From positions 62,643,718 through 62,707,717 of the forward strand of contig JALGPY010000004.1 of assembly GCA_023055425.1 (NCBI GenBank): DNA of 64,000 bases, written 5' to 3'. Below, piece after piece: positions 1 through 9,566 of this stretch. How positions within the stretch are numbered: position 1 is the first letter of the stretch; each line of letters opens with the position of its first letter. Origin of the DNA: Linanthus parryae (taxonomy: Eukaryota > Streptophyta > Magnoliopsida > Ericales > Polemoniaceae). The notes beneath the pieces were generated by a model, which saw only the letters and a list, made by a program, of their open reading frames with translations, had not been told where the DNA came from and ran no database searches. A program made the position numbers and the translations under genes.

Positions 1-978
1 CTTGTCAACTACCTAAAGGACTTATTCTAGTCCTACTAGAATTCTATTTAGTCCCTTCCTTGCAAATTAGTCCCTACTAAGTTTGCAAGGTTTTGCAAAG
101 TGATCCTTCTAATTAATTAATCCAATTAATTAATTCCCAAATCTAGTTCAACTCTATATAGCGTGTGACCCCATAGGTTCTATCTAGTTGGTAGAAACTA
201 TTTGCTAATATGGAGCGGCCTCTAGCAAAACATCCATTCTAGCCAACTAATAGAATAGTCATCTCGACAACCTTTGTAAAAGTAATTGTCTCATCCCTTT
301 GTCTCTATATCCGGATTGGACACGAGACATACAAGTCACACTCGTATATCCAATCCATAGTTTATCGATCCATGGGAATAGCCTTATTCGTGCAAATAAC
401 ATCAATATCCCATATCGATTTATTTGAGTCTGGCCAGACATTCTATAAGCACTATCCCTCGAGTGGCCTAGGATATTTACTCCCGTTATGTGGGAGGGAC
501 AAATTCTATCTACGTCCACTACGATCTCTAAGCTTGCTTCTTATTGTATCCAGTACACGCCTTTATAACTACCCATTTACGGTGTAGCGTTTAACGCTAC
601 CAAGATCACAATAATCCACAACTAGAATATCTAGTGACTTCAAGTCTAAGGATGACAATGCCATTGCACCGCGAGAAGCGCTTGTGACTTAACATAACGT
701 GTATGTAGCCTTCTCGGAGATGGGTCAATCCAGTGCAACATTCCATAATGCACACCTATGTGTTGGATCGTGATATCTCCATATCAATCCAACCCCATAC
801 TAGTCTATAGATGATCGTCCCATTAATCATTATACTGGACTAGGGATATTTAAGATAAACAACACAATTGTAAATCTAAGGACTTCATTATATTAAATAT
901 CCAATAAATAATAAATGAATTTCTGGCCACAAATAATTCATACTAAACTAGATTGCCTCTAGGGCATCTATTCCAACA
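1..978 (-). repeat. 3' LTR of copia-1 (cut by window edge)
   Basis: This is the element's downstream LTR, seen as the last 978 bases on the plus strand. It ends ...ctattccaaca, so on the minus strand it begins TGTTGG. It is collinear with 7078-8055. The missing part should be about 452 bases, judging from the full 1430-bp partner. Confidence 0.93.
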
Positions 979-3900
979 GTCTCCCACTTGCAGTAGAGCC
1001 AATCTGGCGCATCTCGTATGCCCATACTCGTAGTGTGTCCTTCATGCTTCCACTGGGTGAGAGGCTTTGTAAGCGGGTCTGACAGATTATCATCTGTAGG
1101 AATCTTGCATATCCGAACGTCTCCTCTATCGATAATATCTCGATTCAGATGAAACTTCCTGAGCACGTGATTGGATTTCTGATGCGATCTTGGTTCCTTT
1201 GATTGCGCGATCGCCCCAGTGTTGTCACAGAACAACTCGACTGGATCTGCAATGCTAGGGACCACACCAAGTTCAGAAACAAACTTTCTGATCCAAACAG
1301 CTTCCTTTGCTGCGCCATTTGCAGCAATGTACTCAGCCTCTGTTGTAGAATCAGCTACCGTCTCTTGCTTGGAACTCTTCCAGCTCACCGCTGCTCCATT
1401 CAGGCAAAACACATATCCCGACTGTGATCTAAAGTCATCTCTGTCGGTTTGGAAGCTTGCATCAGTGTAACACCTTACACGCAACTCTTCCTCATCGCCA
1501 AATATCAAGAAAGCATCCTTAGTTCTTCTCAAGTACTTTAGGATGTTCTTGACTGCAATCCAGTGACTCTCACCCGGATTGGATTGGTATCTGCTTGTCA
1601 TACTCAAGGCATATGACACATCTGGTCTAGTACATAACATGGCGTACATGATAGATCCTATGGGCGAGGCATAGGGAATTCTACTCATGCGTTCCTTCTC
1701 AATCTCATTGGAAGGACAAACACTCTTCGAAAGAGTGATTCCATGTGACATGGGCAAGAATCCCTTCTTGGAATCTTGCATGTTGAACCGTTTCAACACC
1801 TTGTCAATATATGTACTTTGACTTAGGCCTAGCAACCTCTTAGATCTATCTCTATAGATCTTTATACCAAGTATATAGGCTGTTTCCCCTAAGTCCTTCA
1901 TTGAGAAACACTTTCCTAGCCAATCTTTAACAGATTGAAGCATGGGAACGTCGTTTCCAATGAGTAGTATGTCATCCACATACAAGACCAGAAAAGCTAC
2001 AGAGCTCCCACTAACCTTCTTGTAGACACAAGACTCATCTTCGTTTCTGATGAAGCCAAACTCTTTGAACACTTCATCAAAACGTCGATTCCAACTCCTA
2101 GAAGCTTGCTTCAACCCATAAATGGATCGTTGCAGCTTACAGACTTTGTTGGCTTGCTTTGGATCCTCAAAACCCTCCGGTTGTATCATATACACATCCT
2201 CGAGGAGATTCCCATAAAGGAATGCTGTTTTGACATCCATCTGCCAAATCTCATAGTCGTGGTATGCTGCAATTGCAAGTAGGATTCGGATGGATTTGGT
2301 CATAGCGACTGGTGAAAAGGTTTCATCATAGTCAATACCATGAATCTGTCTGAATCCTTTTGCCACCAATCGGCCCTTATAGGTAATCACATTACCATCC
2401 ATGTCGATCTTCTTCTTGAAGACCCACTTGCACCATATGGGCCGCGCCCCATCGGGTGGTTCCACCAAAGTCCATACTTTGTTGGTATACATGGATTCCA
2501 TCTCGGATCTCATGGCTTCTAGCCACTTATGAGAGTCTGGGCCATTCATGGCCTCCTCATAGGTAGTAGGCTCATCATCTATGAGCATCGTGTCACCGGA
2601 ATCGGTCACGAGAAGTCGATACCTCTCGGGTTCCTGGCGCACTCTACTAGATCTACGAAGCTCTTGTGTTACCTGAACAGGTTGCTCCACAACTGCTTGT
2701 GGTTCCTGTTCATGTTCCATAATCGGTTCAGCGATTTGTGGTTCTTGAATCTCTTCAAGTTCTACATTCCTCCCACTTGCTTCTTTAGAGACAAACTCTC
2801 TTTCTAGAAACACGCCGGTCCGAGCAACAAACACTTTGTTCTCGGTTGGATTGTAGAAGTAGTATCCCTTAGTTTCCTTAGGGTACCCCACAAATTTACA
2901 CTTATCCGATTTAGGCCCTAGCTTGTCTGATTGTAAACGTTTTACATAGACGTCGCAGCCCCAAATCCTCATGAACGACAGTGTGGGATGCCTCCCACTC
3001 CACATCTCATATGGTGTCTTCATGACTGACTTAGATGGAACACGGTTAATGGTGAAAGCTGCACTTAATAGAGCATAGCCCCAAAATGATAATGGAAGAT
3101 CAGTTTGACACATCATACATCGAATCATATCCAATAGGGTTCGATTCCTCCTCTCGGACACGCCATTCCATTGTGGCGTTCCGGGTGGAGTGAGTTGGGA
3201 CACAATCCCACACTCTCTAAGATAGTCGTCAAACTCTTGGCTTAAGTATTCTACTCCACGATCCGATCGTAGAGCCTTGATACTTTTGCCAAATTGCCTC
3301 TCTACTTCATTCTTGAATTCTTTGAACACTTCAAAGGACTCAGATTTTGCCCTCATGAGGTACACAAATCCATATCTACTGTAATCATCAGTAAATGTAA
3401 TGAAGTAGACATAACCATCCCTGGCAGGCGTGGCAAATGGCCCACATACATCGGTATGTATGAGCGCCAATTGCTCACTAGTCCTCTCACCATTCTTATT
3501 GAAAGGGGACTTTGTCATTTTTCCCAATAAACAAGCCTCACATGTCTCATATGATTCAAAATCAAATGAGTCTAGTAATCCATCCTTATGGAGTCTAGAT
3601 ACACGTTTCTCGTTTATGTGGCCTAAACGACAGTGCCATAAATAAGCAGGATTTAAATCATTTATTTTAATCCGCTTGGTATTAATGTTGTAGACAGGAT
3701 TGCTTAGATCAAGGACGTAAAGTCCATTAAATAATTGCGCACTAAAATAGTGAATATTATTTAAATAAAAGGAACAACAATTGTTCTTTATTGAAATAAT
3801 AAAATCATCCTTGTCCAAACAAGAAATAGAAATAATGTTTCTGCTCATAGCAGGCACAAAATAGCAATTATTTAATTCTAAAACTAATCCTGAAGGCAGA

Positions 3901-4943
3901 GATTGCTCGCACACGCCTATGGGCAACGCAGCAACCTTTGCTCCATTCCCAACGCGCAGATCTACCTCTCCTTTAGCCAATCTTCTACTTCTCTTTAGAT
4001 CCTGCATATTTCGACAAATATGAGATCCACATCCAGTATCTAATACCCATGATGTAGAGACAGTTAAATTGACATCTACAACAAAAATACCTGGTGGTGG
4101 TGGAATCACTATTCCAAGCCTCTTGTCCTCCAGATATTTTGGGCAGTTCCTCCTCCAGTGTCCAGGCTGACTGCAGTAGTGACATTCACCTTTAGTCACA
4201 CCTTTGGCAATGCCACCAACAGGCTTAAGGGCAGGTTCCTTGGACTTGGCAACTGACTTGCCTTTTCCTTTGGAGGATGAGGCAAACCTTTTGCCCTTTC
4301 CTTTCTGCACCATCATAATGGCCTTGCCCTTACCCTTTTTGATGCTCTGTTCAGCCGTCCTCAACATATTGAGTAAATCTGGCAGTGGTTTCACGATCTC
4401 GTTCATGTTATAGTTCATGATGAACTGTCCATAACTCTCAGGCAACGATTGCAACACGAGATCGGTTGCCAACTCTTGGCCGACCGGGAACCCTAGTCGG
4501 GCGAGATTCTCCAAGTACCCGATCATACGAAGTACATGGGGTCCCACCGGATTCCCTTCTTCCAGATGACACTTGAACAGTGCCTTAGAAACCTCATACC
4601 TCTCTACCCTTGCCTGCTCTTGGAAGAGCTGCTTTAGATGTTCGATCATATCGACAACATTCATGTTTTCGTGTTGCTTCTGAAGCTCAGAAGTCATGGT
4701 GCAAAGCATAAGGCAGGCCGCATCATTAGCGTCATCAACACGCTTTTGATATGCCTTTAGGGAAGCAGGTGTTTGGTTATCTGGACCTTCTGGAACATGC
4801 TCCTCTATTGCGTACAGTTTCTTCTCTTGCTTGAGAACAATTCTCAAGTTCCTGTACCAATCAAGAAAGTTGGTTCCAGAGAGCTTGTCCTTTTCAAGGA
4901 CAGATCGTAGGGAATGTTGTGAACTCGATGAGTTTTTTGCCAT
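948..4943 (-). CDS. Copia gag-pol polyprotein, intact
   Basis: One uninterrupted 1331-codon frame encodes all retrotransposition proteins of copia-1. I chose the start at 4943 (MAKNSSSS) because copia-2 has an equivalent start (MANNSSSS at 23291); a longer frame opens at 4973. Domains in order: a UBN2-like gag, a Lys/Gly-rich stretch, a CCHC zinc knuckle (CHYCSQPGHWRRNC, about residues 254-267), aspartic protease (WVLDTGCGSH, Asp about 302, near base 4040), the GAG-pre-integrase His/Cys segment (WHCRLGH...CEAC), and the integrase core with HTDVCG, RSDRG and NGVSERRN (D, D, E). Then come RT with LVLYVDDILL (bases 1975-1986) and RNase H with TDAS, AEYIA and FCDN. All catalytic residues I can check are present. 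The last 31 bases read through the polypurine tract into the 3' LTR, as is common in copia elements. It could be active; expression cannot be judged. Confidence 0.95.
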   Translation of the reverse strand: MAKNSSSSQHSLRSVLEKDKLSGTNFLDWYRNLRIVLKQEKKLYAIEEHVPEGPDNQTPASLKAYQKRVDDANDAACLMLCTMTSELQKQHENMNVVDMIEHLKQLFQEQARVERYEVSKALFKCHLEEGNPVGPHVLRMIGYLENLARLGFPVGQELATDLVLQSLPESYGQFIMNYNMNEIVKPLPDLLNMLRTAEQSIKKGKGKAIMMVQKGKGKRFASSSKGKGKSVAKSKEPALKPVGGIAKGVTKGECHYCSQPGHWRRNCPKYLEDKRLGIVIPPPPGIFVVDVNLTVSTSWVLDTGCGSHICRNMQDLKRSRRLAKGEVDLRVGNGAKVAALPIGVCEQSLPSGLVLELNNCYFVPAMSRNIISISCLDKDDFIISIKNNCCSFYLNNIHYFSAQLFNGLYVLDLSNPVYNINTKRIKINDLNPAYLWHCRLGHINEKRVSRLHKDGLLDSFDFESYETCEACLLGKMTKSPFNKNGERTSEQLALIHTDVCGPFATPARDGYVYFITFTDDYSRYGFVYLMRAKSESFEVFKEFKNEVERQFGKSIKALRSDRGVEYLSQEFDDYLRECGIVSQLTPPGTPQWNGVSERRNRTLLDMIRCMMCQTDLPLSFWGYALLSAAFTINRVPSKSVMKTPYEMWSGRHPTLSFMRIWGCDVYVKRLQSDKLGPKSDKCKFVGYPKETKGYYFYNPTENKVFVARTGVFLEREFVSKEASGRNVELEEIQEPQIAEPIMEHEQEPQAVVEQPVQVTQELRRSSRVRQEPERYRLLVTDSGDTMLIDDEPTTYEEAMNGPDSHKWLEAMRSEMESMYTNKVWTLVEPPDGARPIWCKWVFKKKIDMDGNVITYKGRLVAKGFRQIHGIDYDETFSPVAMTKSIRILLAIAAYHDYEIWQMDVKTAFLYGNLLEDVYMIQPEGFEDPKQANKVCKLQRSIYGLKQASRSWNRRFDEVFKEFGFIRNEDESCVYKKVSGSSVAFLVLYVDDILLIGNDVPMLQSVKDWLGKCFSMKDLGETAYILGIKIYRDRSKRLLGLSQSTYIDKVLKRFNMQDSKKGFLPMSHGITLSKSVCPSNEIEKERMSRIPYASPIGSIMYAMLCTRPDVSYALSMTSRYQSNPGESHWIAVKNILKYLRRTKDAFLIFGDEEELRVRCYTDASFQTDRDDFRSQSGYVFCLNGAAVSWKSSKQETVADSTTEAEYIAANGAAKEAVWIRKFVSELGVVPSIADPVELFCDNTGAIAQSKEPRSHQKSNHVLRKFHLNRDIIDRGDVRICKIPTDDNLSDPLTKPLTQWKHEGHTTSMGIRDAPDWLYCKWETVGIDALEAI
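979..990 (-). other. Polypurine tract of copia-1
   Basis: On the minus strand the sequence directly before the 3' LTR reads AAGTGGGAGAC, immediately followed by TGTTGG. Polypurine tracts in this position prime plus-strand DNA synthesis in LTR retrotransposons. The same motif sits at 44610-44621 and 51300-51311. Confidence 0.85.
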
Positions 4944-6608
4944 TTGGAATTCTACAAAAAGGAAAATACGCAAGTTTTAGTATTTGTGAATGTTTTACTA
5001 TATTCAATAATGGCTAGTTTATCAAATATAGCTCCCACTATTTTACTACGGATTAATAACCCTCAAGATATTAATGCGGAAAATATCCTTATATTTTCTA
5101 GTGGGCCAAGATCCATGTTTCACCTCCTTATGAGCTTGCTTTGGCAAGTCACCCACAATTTAGCTACTTTAGGTAGGAACGATTCCAATTGCATCCTTTA
5201 TGCAACTCTTGGTTCAATTGGGCAAATAACTCCTTATTTATCCATCCATATGGATAATCCCAATTGATTGCCTCTAGGTTTCTTAATCAAATTAATAGCC
5301 TAGTTGTGTTCAACCTCTTATCTAAACAATTGCACATTGTTACGTGCCATCGCATTCCATCATTATGAACCAAGTCGCCATGCTTTGGCACGCACGAACT
5401 TGATAAATAATGATGATAATGAGTGTTTAAATAACGAGAAGGCAAGAACACAATATTTGAATTTTGAGGGATTTTAAATTCAATTTTTAATTGTTTTGTT
5501 GATCATTATCAACTAATCTATCTATTTGAGTTTGGGCACAACTCCAAATAATAGATCCGGGTTGTCTAATTATCTTATTATCCTAATTGCATGCATCATC
5601 CATACACCAACCACACAATAATAAGACAATAAAATAAACAACCACAAAACAAAAATTAAACGTGATGTGGATATGGCCTTTTCTAGACTAAGATAATTCC
5701 AAGCCAATGGAATTATCTATGAACCCTAAAACAAACACATCTCCATGCGTCTTGATCTTTTGGTCCATCCTTCATAGTCATGTGGAATGCTACATGCTCC
5801 ATCTTTTTGTGGCTCCTTTGGCTTTGGGCTCCTTTTTCTTCAATCTTGGCTAACAATCTACTTTATCTAGCACTAGCTAATATCTATACTAAATAAAATA
5901 AATCTCACAATTTGAGAAAAAAAAATTGGCATGCAGGCCATAAAAAAAACTAATTAATTATTACAATTAATTGATCAGCTCGCAGGCCGTAAAACCAAAC
6001 CACAAAATTAAACATCCACATCAAACCATATCCTAAGGCCATATCCAATCACCATGCGATTTGCACATAAACTGTTAAAATCCAATTTTAACGCGCTTGG
6101 TCAATTTTAATTGATTTTAGGATTTATAGGGTTAAAACGGTCCATGGGCCCAACAATCAAATTTCCCGGGCCCAATAAGGTGAACCACAAGGCCCTAGGG
6201 CCAGCCCGGCCCAAAACCCACAAGCCTAGGCCGCGGGTTAGGGCCGCCCGGCCCATAGGGCGGCCAAGCTTGGGCGGCAAGCAAAGGGGGGCGGTCCCCT
6301 AGGGGGGCCGAACCTCCTTATGGGAGTTGTTTCCAAAACAACTCCCTTGCTTGGTGCCCAAGTTTGGTTGTTTCCTTGTTTTGGGAGAACTCCTTCTTCC
6401 CCAAGGATGCCCAAACCCTAGATCTAAGATCCTAAAATTTCTCAAACTCACCAATTCATGCATCCAATGCAAAAATTAGATCTTTTTATGATTAATTATT
6501 GACAAATTGCATCCCATGCTTGATTTGTCTTGCTTTACGCGATAAACAATCAAATTAAGGTATAAAACAACTAAAACGTAACACATAAACCACGTTTATG
6601 CTCTACAA
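4944..6608 (-). other. Untranslated leader of copia-1
   Basis: About 1.7 kb between the primer-binding site and the gag start, with no coding frame I would support. It includes a GC-rich stretch (about 6160-6310, rich in ggcccggcc and gggcgg runs). It is conserved in copia-2, split there into 23292-24046 and 39135-40031, which shows that it belongs to the element and is not an insertion. Short frames on either strand here look like chance. Confidence 0.75.
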
Positions 6609-6624
6609 CCAGGCTGTGATACCA
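6609..6624 (-). other. Primer-binding site of copia-1 (initiator Met tRNA)
   Basis: On the minus strand, one base after the 5' LTR, the sequence reads TGGTATCACAGCC. This matches the usual plant iMet-tRNA site TGGTATCAGAGC with one change in the first twelve bases. It primes minus-strand synthesis. Copia-2 and copia-3 carry the unaltered TGGTATCAGAGCC at the same place. Confidence 0.9.
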
Positions 6625-6625
6625 C

Positions 6626-8055
6626 TGTAGGGTTTTGATTCATGGATGCGCAACGGAAACACAAACATTCATAAAACCATGAAAAACCCTCCAATGATCA
6701 CAAGTCAAGAGACATAACGATGGTAAGGGTAAGAAATCAATAACACACCTTAGGGTTCTCCTTTAATGACTTCAAACGCGAATTGTGTCACGTTCTCTAT
6801 GGTTGATCCACGCCTAGAGTTGATCCTAGAATCTCCCAAGTCCTTGGTGCTAGCCCGGAAGAGGAAGAGGAAGAAAAATCACGCAAAACGAGACCCAAAA
6901 GGAGGGCTCGACCTCCTTGTGGCCGACGGGGACGGGGCGGCGAGCAAGGGGCGGTCGGCTCCTTGCTTGTTGCTCTCTCTCCTTCTTTTGTTCTCTCCCA
7001 CTCTTGTTATGTTCAATTATGAGCATAAGTTATGTGGGAAGGAAGGAAGGAAGGTCCTTTATATAGTCCAACAACTCCTTGTCAACTACCTAAAGGACTT
7101 ATTCTAGTCCTACTAGAATTTTATTTAGTCCCTTCCTTGCAAATTAGTCCCTACTAAGTTTGCAAGGTTTTGCAAAGTGATCCTTCTAATTAATTAATCC
7201 AATTAATTAATTCCCAAATCTAGTTCAACTCTGTATAGCGTGTGACCCCATAGGTTCTATCTAGTTGGTAGCAACTATTTGCTAATATGGAGCGGTCTCT
7301 AGCAAAACATCCATTCTAGCCAACTAATAGAATAGTCATCTCGACAACCTTTGTACAAGTAATTTTCTCATCCCTTTGTCTCTATATCCGGATTGGACAC
7401 GAGACATACAAGTCACACTCGTATATCCAATCCATAGTTTCTCGATCCATGGGAATAGCCTTATTCGTGCAAATAACATCAATATCCCATATCGATTTAT
7501 TTGAGTCTGGCCAGACATTCTATAAGCACTATCCCTCGAGTGGCCTAGGATATTTGCTCCCGTTATGTGGGAGGGACAAATTCTATCTACGTCCACTACG
7601 ATCTCTAAGCTTGCTTCTTATTGTATCCAGTACACGCCTTTATAACTACCCAGTTATGGTGTAGCGTTTAACGCTACCAAGATCACAATAATCCACAACT
7701 AGAATATCTAGTGACTTCAAGTCTAAGGATGACAATACCATTGCACCGCGAGAAGCGCTTGTGAATTAACATAACGTGTATGTAGCCTTCTCGGAGATGG
7801 GTCAATCCAGTGCAACATTCCATAATGCACACCTATGTGTTGGATCGTGATATATCCATATCAATCCAACCCCATACTAGTCTATAGATGATCGTCCCAT
7901 TAATCATTATACTGGACTAGGGATATTTAAGATAAACAACACAATTGTAAATCTAAGGACTTCATTATATTAAATATCCAATAAATAATAAATGAATTTC
8001 TAGCCACAAATAATTCATACTAAACTAGATTGCCTCTAGGGCATCTATTCCAACA
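6626..8055 (-). repeat. 5' LTR of copia-1, complete (1430 bp)
   Basis: The plus-strand ends are tgtaggg...ttccaaca. The repeat supplies the promoter and RNA start of copia-1. A TATAAA-type box lies at 7058-7065. On the plus strand a 71-codon frame opens within it, but it is antisense to the element and probably reflects conserved LTR DNA rather than a protein. Confidence 0.95.
7058..7065 (-). promoter_or_regulatory. Candidate TATA box in copia-1 5' LTR
   Basis: The minus strand reads TATATAAA within GGACTATATAAAGGA, in the part of the LTR expected to hold the U3/R border. The same word is kept in copia-2's LTR near 40470-40480. Function is inferred from position and sequence only. Confidence 0.6.
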
Positions 8056-9554
8056 ACAGCGCTGACTATCTCCTATCGGTCTCAAGTCATTCTACTTCAC
8101 GGTAGACTACAATCTCCTATCGGTATCTTGTGTCTACCGGTCCGTTCTAGTAGGCTAACGACATGCACGACAACGGGTCCTGTCGGTCCACCGTTGCACA
8201 AAACAGTCGAATCTCACCTACCGAATCTACCCACACTTGGTTAATCCTAAAACGTCTCTTCTCAGTCTCAGTGATACTGGATTGATGTTCAAGTCTCATC
8301 CTAGTTAGTTAGAATCACTGTCGTGCATTCACTAACGAAGTAGTGTTTCCGGTTAGCTACTCCATTAACACTGAGTATTAAGCACAGTACATGAACAATT
8401 GAATTAAAATAATCTAACTTTAAGCATGAATCAACTATTGAATGAAACACTAGTTTTTGAACCCTAGTTTATCTCCTAATCGTGTCACTCGAGTATGATA
8501 CTAAAATCACCAAGAAACTAGAATGAATTCAAAAGATGGAATCACTAAAGCATGAAGCAAAGATCAAATCCGGAAAATATTCATCGTTTACATGAACCCT
8601 AGGCTCTCAAATCGAGATGCCTAGCAAAAGTGTTTAGCTACTCATAGTTAAATATGAAATACTCATGAGTTTCTCCTTTAAAATTGACTAAGAAGAGTAG
8701 AAGAAATCAAACACAAAGAAGCTCCAATGGTGAAGCTTTGATCTTCGCGGTCGTCTCCTTCGTCTCCTTCTCACTGTCTCCTTCTTTTTCCTCTCTCGTT
8801 GATCCCTTATGTCGAATGCCTCCTTGTCTTAGTAATATTCACTATTCCCAATTAGGGTTAGGAATTAATTAATAAAACTACGCATTTTTGAGAAAATAAA
8901 CACAGCCCCCGTCCTTGTCTTTTCTTCCCGTGAATTTTGCTTCAGGAGATCGTCCGATCAACTTTCTGTGATCTTGCGATCAAGTTTTTGATCCTACACT
9001 TCAGTGTGTTTTCTCCTTTTTTCCTTCGAGTATTGGCCAAGTTTCGCTTCTGATCGCACGATCACATATTCTGATCCTGTGATCAACTTCTGGTCCTAGG
9101 ATCAACTTTTGATCCTACAAGTCAGTGAGTTTCCCCACTTTTCTTCCGCTCATTTTTTCTAAGTCTTCTCTTCTATTCTTCATTGGGGTGCTAATTGTCA
9201 CTATCCAAACTTTTTAAAATGACACTTTGACCCCCTTTTTGCCATTTTTGTCCTCTTTTCTTCCAATTTATTTCTCTCCCAAGCTTCAGCATATGTTCCG
9301 AAGTTCGTTTTCCTCCTCCTCTTGATCCATGAGCACTGTTTTCTGTCCAACACAACACGAAAACACCCCGTGCGATCAAAAGTGACAAAATAAATGTAAA
9401 TAATATGAAAAACGCCCAGATTAACAATTTATCAGTCAAAGCTAAACTTATCCAATTTCCTCAACTTCATTGTGTATTTCTAATATATTCAACCCGGATT
9501 GCACAAAACGATAACAAAACGTATAAGAAATATAACTCTAATACAGAGTTATCA
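8056..9554 (-). repeat. 3' LTR of Athila-like element (interrupted by copia-1)
   Basis: From 8183 onward it aligns to 12962-14316; the first 127 bases have no counterpart because the other copy is truncated. The LTR edge ...gagttatca gives TGATAACTC on the minus strand. It contains a cluster of GATC words (8948-9114). The outer part is presumably left of copia-1, outside the window. Confidence 0.8.
8948..9114. repeat. GATC-rich subrepeat inside the LTR
   Basis: Eleven GATC words occur in 167 bases, arranged as pairs such as GATCCTGTGATCAA followed by TTTTTGATCCTAC and a cttcagtg/agtcagtg tail. The other LTR keeps nine of them at 13709-13877. The arrangement looks like a short, decayed tandem repeat with inverted pairs. 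Function is unknown. Confidence 0.6.
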
Positions 9555-9566
9555 AATCCCCCACAC
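9555..9566 (-). other. Polypurine tract of Athila-like element
   Basis: The minus strand reads GTGTGGGGGATT followed immediately by the LTR start TGATAAC. It is the plus-strand primer in the Athila group and fixes the orientation of this element. Confidence 0.75.

Larger units (their letters stand above)
1..8055 (-). mobile_element. Ty1-copia LTR retrotransposon, near-complete (copia-1)
   Basis: Read on the minus strand the order is 5' LTR (6626-8055), primer-binding site, 1.7-kb leader, one gag-pol frame in the order gag, protease, integrase, RT, RNase H, polypurine tract, then the 3' LTR, which runs off the left window edge. Integrase before RT defines Ty1-copia. LTR ends are TG...CA. The 978 visible bases of the left LTR align to 7078-8055 without net gaps and differ at 14 sites by my count (about 1.4%). 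With a grass-type rate of 1.3e-8 per site per year this is roughly half a million years, an inference that depends on the assumed rate. The 5-bp target duplication cannot be checked because the left end lies outside the window; the right flank begins acagc. Confidence 0.95.

Noticed and set aside
372..587. 71-codon frame repeated in the copia-1 LTRs and in part in copia-2's
   Set aside because: It is antisense to the element, lies in a block conserved as DNA across families, and has no recognisable domain. Conservation is better explained by LTR function.
4944..5267. 107-codon plus-strand frame in the copia-1 leader (also in copia-2 near 23357)
   Set aside because: It is antisense to the element, without a domain, and is explained by shared leader DNA.
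948..8055. Envelope-like gene in copia-1 or in other elements
   Set aside because: No frame with signal peptide or transmembrane segment follows pol in any element; the 3' space in the Tat element is filled by the antisense gene.
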